From: Bradyrhizobium guangdongense
GTDB lineage: Bacteria > Pseudomonadota > Alphaproteobacteria > Rhizobiales > Xanthobacteraceae
Direction of reading: 5' to 3'
Length of the DNA stretch: 64,000 nucleotides
NCBI RefSeq assembly: GCF_006483445.1
Contig: NZ_PPPT01000090.1
Location: forward strand, 24,103-88,102
The translations under genes and the position numbers were made by a program. Below the pieces are notes generated by a model, which was given only the letters and a program-made list of their open reading frames with translations, did not search any database and had not been told where the DNA came from. Below, piece after piece: positions 59,637 to 64,000 of this stretch (its first letter is position 1; every line of letters begins with the position of its first letter).

Positions 59637-61723
59637 CTCGCCGGCGCTTTCCGTATCCAGACCTTGTTGTCATGGAACGCCGCACCGCCGATCGGCGCGA
59701 TCGTATCGGCGCCGGTCAGCACGTTGATGCCGCGGCCGCCGATATGGTCCTTGTTCGGATGGATGGACTCCGCGATCAGCACGCCGCGCCGCACGCCGTC
59801 GAACAGCGTCGCGATCAGCGAGGTCTCGCCTCTGATATTGCCGAGCGTCACCGCGTCGCCTTCGGCAATGCCGAGCGATGCGGCATCGAGCGGATGGATC
59901 ATCACGCTCGGCTTGCCCTCGCGCGCCTGCGAGGACGGCGTCTCGTTGAAGGTGGTGTTGAGGAAGCTACGCGACGGGCTCGTCGCAAGGCGGAACGGAT
60001 GGTCCCGGTCCGCTTGCTCGATCACGTCCCAATGGTCGGGCAGCGACGGCATCTTGTCGAAATCGCCCATCATCAGGCCGAACGGCGGATTGGCCCAGTC
60101 GGCTTTGAAGTGGAATTTCTTGTCGGCATGCGCAAAGCCGTCGAGATAATGCGAGGTGCGAAAATCCGGCTGCAGATCGCGCCAGAGATCGGCTTCGAGT
60201 GCCGCAATATCGCCGTGCCCGCTCAGCTTGAGCGTCGCGTCGATCAGCTCGCGCGGAGTCATCTCGAACCCCCGGTGCTTCGCGCCGACGCGCCTGGCGA
60301 TCTCCTGCAGCACCTCGTGGTTGGAGCGGCACTCGCCGGGCGGATCGATCAGCTTGGCGCCGACCGAGATGTGCTGATGGCCGCCGCCGTAATAGAGGTC
60401 GTCGTGCTCCATGAACATGGTCGCGGGCAGCACGATATCGGCCATCTGCGCCGTCTCGGTCATGAACTGCTCGTGCACCACCACGAACAGGTCCTCGCGC
60501 GCAAAGCCCTGGCGCACCAGATCCTGCTCCGGCGCGACCGTCACCGGATTGGTGTTCTGGATCAGCATGGCCTTGACTGGTCCCTTGCCGTGCAGCGCCA
60601 CGGCATCGCCGGTCAGGATGCGCCCGATCTGGGACTGGTCAAGCGCGCGCGTCGAGCGATCGATCGCGTCGTGGCCTTCGATGATGGATTCGTCAAAATG
60701 CCACAGCGCGTAGTTGTTGAAGAAGGCACCGCCGCCCTCATACTGCCAGGCGCCGGTCACCGCGGGAATGCAGTTCGCCGCATGCATCTGCGCCGCACCA
60801 TTGCGGCTGCGGGTAAAGCCGTAGCCGTAGCGGAAAAAGGTGCGCTTGGTCTCACCGACCGCCTTGGCAAAGGCCTCGATCTCCGCAACGGGCACGCCGC
60901 AGATCGCGGAGGCCCATTCCGGCGTGCGCGTCCTCAGATGCGCCTCGAGCTCGGCCGGGCAATCCGTGTACTTGTCCATATAGGCGCGGTCGGCATGACC
61001 GTCGCGGAACAGCACGTGCATGACGCCGCAGGCGAACGCGCCGTCGGTGCCGGGACGCAGGATGATCTTGATGTCAGCCTGCTTCATGGTGTCATTGTCG
61101 TAGATGTCGACCGCGGCGATCTTCGCCCCGCGCTCCTTGCGCGCGCGGGAGGCGTGCGTCATCAAGTTGACCTGCGTGTTGACGGGATTGGTGCCCCAGA
61201 TCACGACGAGATCGGAGACGCCCATCTCGCGCGGATCGGCGCCCGCGATCTTGCCGGTGCCGATGGCGAACCCGACGCGCGCGACGTTGGCGCAGATCGT
61301 CGAATAGAAGCGCGAATATTTCTTCACATGCGACAGCCGGTTGAGGCCGTCGCGCATCACGATCCCCATCGTGCCGGCGTAGTAATAGGGCCAGACGGAC
61401 TCCGCGCCGAACTCGCGCTCGGCCTCGTTGAAGCGCCGTCCGATCTCGTCCAGCGCCTCATCCCAGCTAATCCGCGCGAACTGGCCGGAGCCCTTAGGTC
61501 CGGTGCGGCGCATCGGATGCATCACCCGCTCGGGGTGATGGATACGCTCGGCATAGCGGGCGACCTTGGCGCAGACGACGCCAGCCGTATAGGTCTGCTT
61601 CTTGGAGCCGCGGACCCGGCCGATGCTCCGGCCCTCGATCACCTCGACATCGAGGGCGCAGGCCGACGGGCAATCATGCGGACAGGTGGAGTGGCGGATC
61701 TCGATCTTGGCGTGCTGGTTCAT
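59633..61723 (-). CDS. Molybdopterin (bis-MGD) oxidoreductase
   Basis: 696 residues from the ATG at 61723. The frame runs to 62008 but overlaps the next gene's promoter. Cys14, Cys18, Cys22 and Cys51 (CPHDCPSAC...VVCAK) form a [4Fe-4S] site. Molybdopterin domains follow (WGTNPVNTQVNLMTHASRA, GYGFTRSRNGAAQMHA, MLIQNTNPVTVAPEQD), then the C-terminal dinucleotide-binding domain (MIHPLDAASLGIAEGDAVTL). It has no Tat signal, so it is probably cytoplasmic. The substrate is unknown. It has the size of the BisC/formate-dehydrogenase-like group without partner subunits nearby. Confidence 0.92.
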   Translation of the reverse strand: MNQHAKIEIRHSTCPHDCPSACALDVEVIEGRSIGRVRGSKKQTYTAGVVCAKVARYAERIHHPERVMHPMRRTGPKGSGQFARISWDEALDEIGRRFNEAEREFGAESVWPYYYAGTMGIVMRDGLNRLSHVKKYSRFYSTICANVARVGFAIGTGKIAGADPREMGVSDLVVIWGTNPVNTQVNLMTHASRARKERGAKIAAVDIYDNDTMKQADIKIILRPGTDGAFACGVMHVLFRDGHADRAYMDKYTDCPAELEAHLRTRTPEWASAICGVPVAEIEAFAKAVGETKRTFFRYGYGFTRSRNGAAQMHAANCIPAVTGAWQYEGGGAFFNNYALWHFDESIIEGHDAIDRSTRALDQSQIGRILTGDAVALHGKGPVKAMLIQNTNPVTVAPEQDLVRQGFAREDLFVVVHEQFMTETAQMADIVLPATMFMEHDDLYYGGGHQHISVGAKLIDPPGECRSNHEVLQEIARRVGAKHRGFEMTPRELIDATLKLSGHGDIAALEADLWRDLQPDFRTSHYLDGFAHADKKFHFKADWANPPFGLMMGDFDKMPSLPDHWDVIEQADRDHPFRLATSPSRSFLNTTFNETPSSQAREGKPSVMIHPLDAASLGIAEGDAVTLGNIRGETSLIATLFDGVRRGVLIAESIHPNKDHIGGRGINVLTGADTIAPIGGAAFHDNKVWIRKAPAS

Positions 61724-61944
61724 GCCAAATTGGTAGCATCGAATTACCGGCCGACCGAGCGCATTTATCCACCAGTGCCCATGCAATTTGCTCAGGCCGC
61801 GCGCACCCAGTTCCGGCCGAATGCTGCGCGGCCACACCGAAAACCTCCCGATATTCCCGCGCAAATCGACTTTGTGAGGCGTCGACATCAGGCCCGCCGC
61901 GCCGCTACATTGCCGCCCAACAAGAATGACCGAGGGAGGCGGGT

Positions 61945-62934
61945 ATGGTGGGCGCACTAACGGGCCGAAGATTGACGCTGGGGCTGGCCACAATCCTCCT
62001 CGCCGCAATTGCGCTGCCGCAGCACGTTCAGGCCCAGGACTATCCGAACCACGCGGTCCGGATCATCGTGCCGTTCGGTCCCGGTGGGCCGGCCGACGTC
62101 GCCGCGCGGCTTCTGGGCAACAGCCTCCAGGAGACCTTTGGGCAACCCTTCGTGGTCGAGAACCGCACCGGCGCCGGCGGTGTGATCGGCACGGTGGAAG
62201 CGGCCAAGGCGCCGGCCGACGGCTACACGCTGCTGATGATGTCCAACACCCAGACCGCGAACGAGTCGCTGCTGAAGCCGGACCAGCGCAAATACGAGCT
62301 GATGCGCGACCTCGCGCCGATCGCACCGGTGAACTCTTCCGATCTCGTGATCGTCGTGAACCCGTCGGTCGAGGCGAAGACCCTGCAGGAATTCATCGCG
62401 CTCGCGAAGGCGCAACCGGGCAAGCTCAACTACGCCTCGTCTGGCCAGGGCACGCCCTATCACATGGCCGGCGAGCTGTTCAAAGCCATGGCCGGGATCG
62501 ACGTCGTGCACGTGCCCTACCGCAACAGCGGCGAGGCGCGGAGCGGCGTCATCGGCGGGCAGGTGCAGATGATGATCGACGCCGTGCCGGCGATGGCGCC
62601 CAACATCGGCGAGAACCAGGTGCGTGCGCTTGCCACCACCGGCAAACAGCGTTCGAGCGTCTTGCCGAACGTTCCGACCGCGAACGAGGCCGGCGTTGCC
62701 GGATATGAGGCGACCATCTGGCTCGGCTTGATGGCGCCGGCCGGCACGCCAAAACCGATCATCGACAAGCTCAACGCCGCCGTGAACGGCGTCGTAAAGC
62801 GCCCCGACATCGTCAAGCTCTGGACCGGGCAAGGCGCGGTGCCGTTGGCAATGACGCCGGAAGAATTCGACAAGTTTTTGCGCGGCGACATCGTCAAATG
62901 GGCCGATGTCGTCAAGAAGTTCGAGAAGTCCTGA
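61945..62934 (+). CDS. Bug/TctC-type tripartite transporter substrate-binding protein
   Basis: 329 residues from the ATG at 61945, with GGGAGG upstream. The signal peptide ends near HVQAQ/D. The mature protein begins YPNHAVRIIVPFGPGGPADVAARLL, the Bug hallmark with PGGPAD, and continues GTPYHMAGELFKAMAGID and HVPYRNSGEA. It has no TctAB beside it. It is cotranscribed with a molybdenum hydroxylase, suggesting capture of the hydroxylase substrate, perhaps an N-heterocyclic or aromatic carboxylate. Confidence 0.93.
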   Translation: MVGALTGRRLTLGLATILLAAIALPQHVQAQDYPNHAVRIIVPFGPGGPADVAARLLGNSLQETFGQPFVVENRTGAGGVIGTVEAAKAPADGYTLLMMSNTQTANESLLKPDQRKYELMRDLAPIAPVNSSDLVIVVNPSVEAKTLQEFIALAKAQPGKLNYASSGQGTPYHMAGELFKAMAGIDVVHVPYRNSGEARSGVIGGQVQMMIDAVPAMAPNIGENQVRALATTGKQRSSVLPNVPTANEAGVAGYEATIWLGLMAPAGTPKPIIDKLNAAVNGVVKRPDIVKLWTGQGAVPLAMTPEEFDKFLRGDIVKWADVVKKFEKS

Positions 62935-62948
62935 GGCCGCTGCCGACA

Positions 62949-63419
62949 ATGCCGAGCGTTCGCTTTCGCCTCAACGGCACCGAGACGGCGGTTGACGCCG
63001 ATCCCGACCAAACGTTGCTCGGCGCGTTGCGCGGTCCGCTCGGCTTGCCCGGCACGCATTTCGGCTGCGGCGCCAATGAATGCGGCGCCTGTTACGTCAT
63101 GGTCGGCGATCGCGCGATGGCTTCCTGCGACATGCCGCTATGGTCGGTAGCGGACAAGGATATCACGACGGTCGAAGGCCTCGGCGACGCCAATCATCCG
63201 CATCCATTGCAGCGCGCCTTTATCGCCGAGCAGGCCATGCAGTGCGGCTATTGTATCTCGGGAATTCTGGTCAGCGCCGCAGCTTTGCTGAAGCGCAATC
63301 CGGCGCCGACGGAAACCGATGTCAGGCAGGCGCTCGATCGCAACCTCTGCCGCTGCGGATCGCATAATCGGATCGTGCGGGCCGTGTTGCGCGCGGCCTC
63401 GGAGATGGCAAGGCCATGA
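62949..63419 (+). CDS. Molybdenum hydroxylase small [2Fe-2S] subunit
   Basis: 156 residues from the ATG at 62949. Two [2Fe-2S] sites are visible: Cys40, Cys45, Cys48, Cys60 (HFGCGANECGACYVMV) and Cys99, Cys102, Cys134, Cys136 (QCGYCISG and NLCRCGSH). Length and order match the IorA / nicotinate dehydrogenase A small subunit of the xanthine oxidase family. It transfers electrons from the molybdenum subunit. The TGA overlaps the next ATG. Confidence 0.94.
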   Translation: MPSVRFRLNGTETAVDADPDQTLLGALRGPLGLPGTHFGCGANECGACYVMVGDRAMASCDMPLWSVADKDITTVEGLGDANHPHPLQRAFIAEQAMQCGYCISGILVSAAALLKRNPAPTETDVRQALDRNLCRCGSHNRIVRAVLRAASEMARP

Positions 63420-64000
63420 GCACGCCATCCCCCGCCCCAAAACTGCCGGTCAACCTCGCGGCAAATCCGAGACTGTCGTCCTGGGTGAAATTCGCAGGCG
63501 ACGGCCGCGTGTCGATCTCGCCCGGCAAGGTCGAGATCGGTCAGGGCATCGTCACAGCGCTGGCACAGATCGCCGCCGATGAGCTCGACGTCGATATCGG
63601 CCGCATCGAGATGATCCGCGCCTCGACAGCGACAAGCCCGAATGAAGGTGTCACGTCAGGCAGTCTCTCGATCCAGCAATCCGGCCGCGCGTTGCGTCAG
63701 GTCTGCGCCGAGGTTCGGCAGATCTTCGTAACGGCGGCAGCCGAACGGCTCGGCGTCGATGCATCGGCGCTTGCGGTCGAGGACGGCACGATCCTTGGCC
63801 CCGGCAACGTCAGGACGAGCTATTGGGAGCTCGTCGACGACGTCTCGCTCGACCGCGACGCGACGGGCCGCGCGGCAGCGAAGCCCTCGACCGCGCGCAA
63901 TGCCGCGGGTCATTCGCTCCAGCGCATCGACATCCCCGACAAGATCTTCGCGCGCCCGCGATTCATCCACGATTCCCAGCGGGCCGGCATGCTGCACGGC
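63416..64000 (+). CDS. Molybdenum hydroxylase large subunit, N-terminal part (runs off window)
   Basis: 195 codons from the ATG at 63416, overlapping the small-subunit stop (ATGA), open to the right edge. It starts LSSWVKFAGDGRVSISPGKVEIGQGIVTALAQIAADELDV, in which SPGKVEIGQG and TALAQI are the IorB/NdhB-type entry to the molybdopterin-binding domain, followed by TSPNEGVTSGSLSIQQSG. The protein should be several times longer. With the small subunit it hydroxylates an aromatic or N-heterocyclic compound. Substrate not determined. Confidence 0.9.
   Translation, partial: MSTPSPAPKLPVNLAANPRLSSWVKFAGDGRVSISPGKVEIGQGIVTALAQIAADELDVDIGRIEMIRASTATSPNEGVTSGSLSIQQSGRALRQVCAEVRQIFVTAAAERLGVDASALAVEDGTILGPGNVRTSYWELVDDVSLDRDATGRAAAKPSTARNAAGHSLQRIDIPDKIFARPRFIHDSQRAGMLHG

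Noticed and set aside
58931..61960. 1009-residue open frame spanning the caspase-like gene and the antisense of the molybdenum enzyme
   Set aside because: It overlaps two convincing genes in the wrong frame or strand and has no family motifs.

Overview
The window is about 64 kb of high-GC alphaproteobacterial chromosome. Gene content, codon use, the Bradyrhizobium-type dispersed repeats and the dense head-to-tail operons suggest Bradyrhizobium or a close relative. This assignment comes from recognised families and repeats, not from a database search. No rRNA, tRNA, complete insertion sequence or CRISPR array was seen.

Region by region. (1) 0-12 kb: the 3' end of an autotransporter gene, then a type II secretion system (T2SS) split over two strands. 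gspE-F-G-H-I-J-K-L-M run leftward with overlapping or closely spaced genes. The secretin gspD and a short prepilin peptidase run rightward from the same intergenic promoter region. gspC is not in the window. (2) 12-17 kb: a Sel1-repeat protein, two paralogous Sec-exported beta-helix proteins that may be T2SS substrates, a zinc-ribbon methyltransferase and a WbqC-family protein. (3) 17-24.5 kb: a nine-gene rightward operon with a carrier protein, an SDR, an amino-acid-type adenylating enzyme, a membrane GT2, two methyltransferase-like proteins, a formyltransferase, a PglD-like acetyltransferase and a glycosidase-like protein. It looks like a surface-glycan decoration pathway. (4) 24.5-30.2 kb: two large exported proteases, one subtilisin/sedolisin-like and one serralysin-like. 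They have different catalytic heads but near-identical triple Trp-rich repeats and tails. A relic of the neighbouring glycosidase gene lies between them. (5) 30.4-39.6 kb: a CoA transferase, then a sugar cluster of rfbF, rfbG, a kinase-like protein, a sulfotransferase, an epimerase/reductase, a split transketolase pair and a second membrane GT2. (6) 39.7-48.1 kb: an Omp25/31-type porin-like protein, a tripartite tricarboxylate transporter (tctABC) interrupted by a palindromic repeat, and a 1298-residue VCBS/RTX adhesin-like protein. (7) 48.6-56.6 kb: enoyl-CoA hydratase, serine-glyoxylate aminotransferase, a YdiJ-like FAD/Fe-S dehydrogenase, a GlcG/HbpS protein and a two-domain glycosyltransferase. 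(8) 56.6-64 kb: a decayed repeat region, a second enoyl-CoA hydratase, a caspase-fold protein lacking both catalytic residues, a bis-MGD molybdenum oxidoreductase, a Bug-type binding protein and the start of a molybdenum hydroxylase operon that runs off the right edge.

The common theme is the cell surface: protein export, polysaccharide building and decoration, and large secreted repeat proteins, interleaved with carboxylate uptake and catabolism genes. The parts most worth following up are the carrier-protein glycan-decoration operon, the CDP-sugar/split-transketolase cluster, the duplicated glycosidase-protease junction and the pseudo-caspase.
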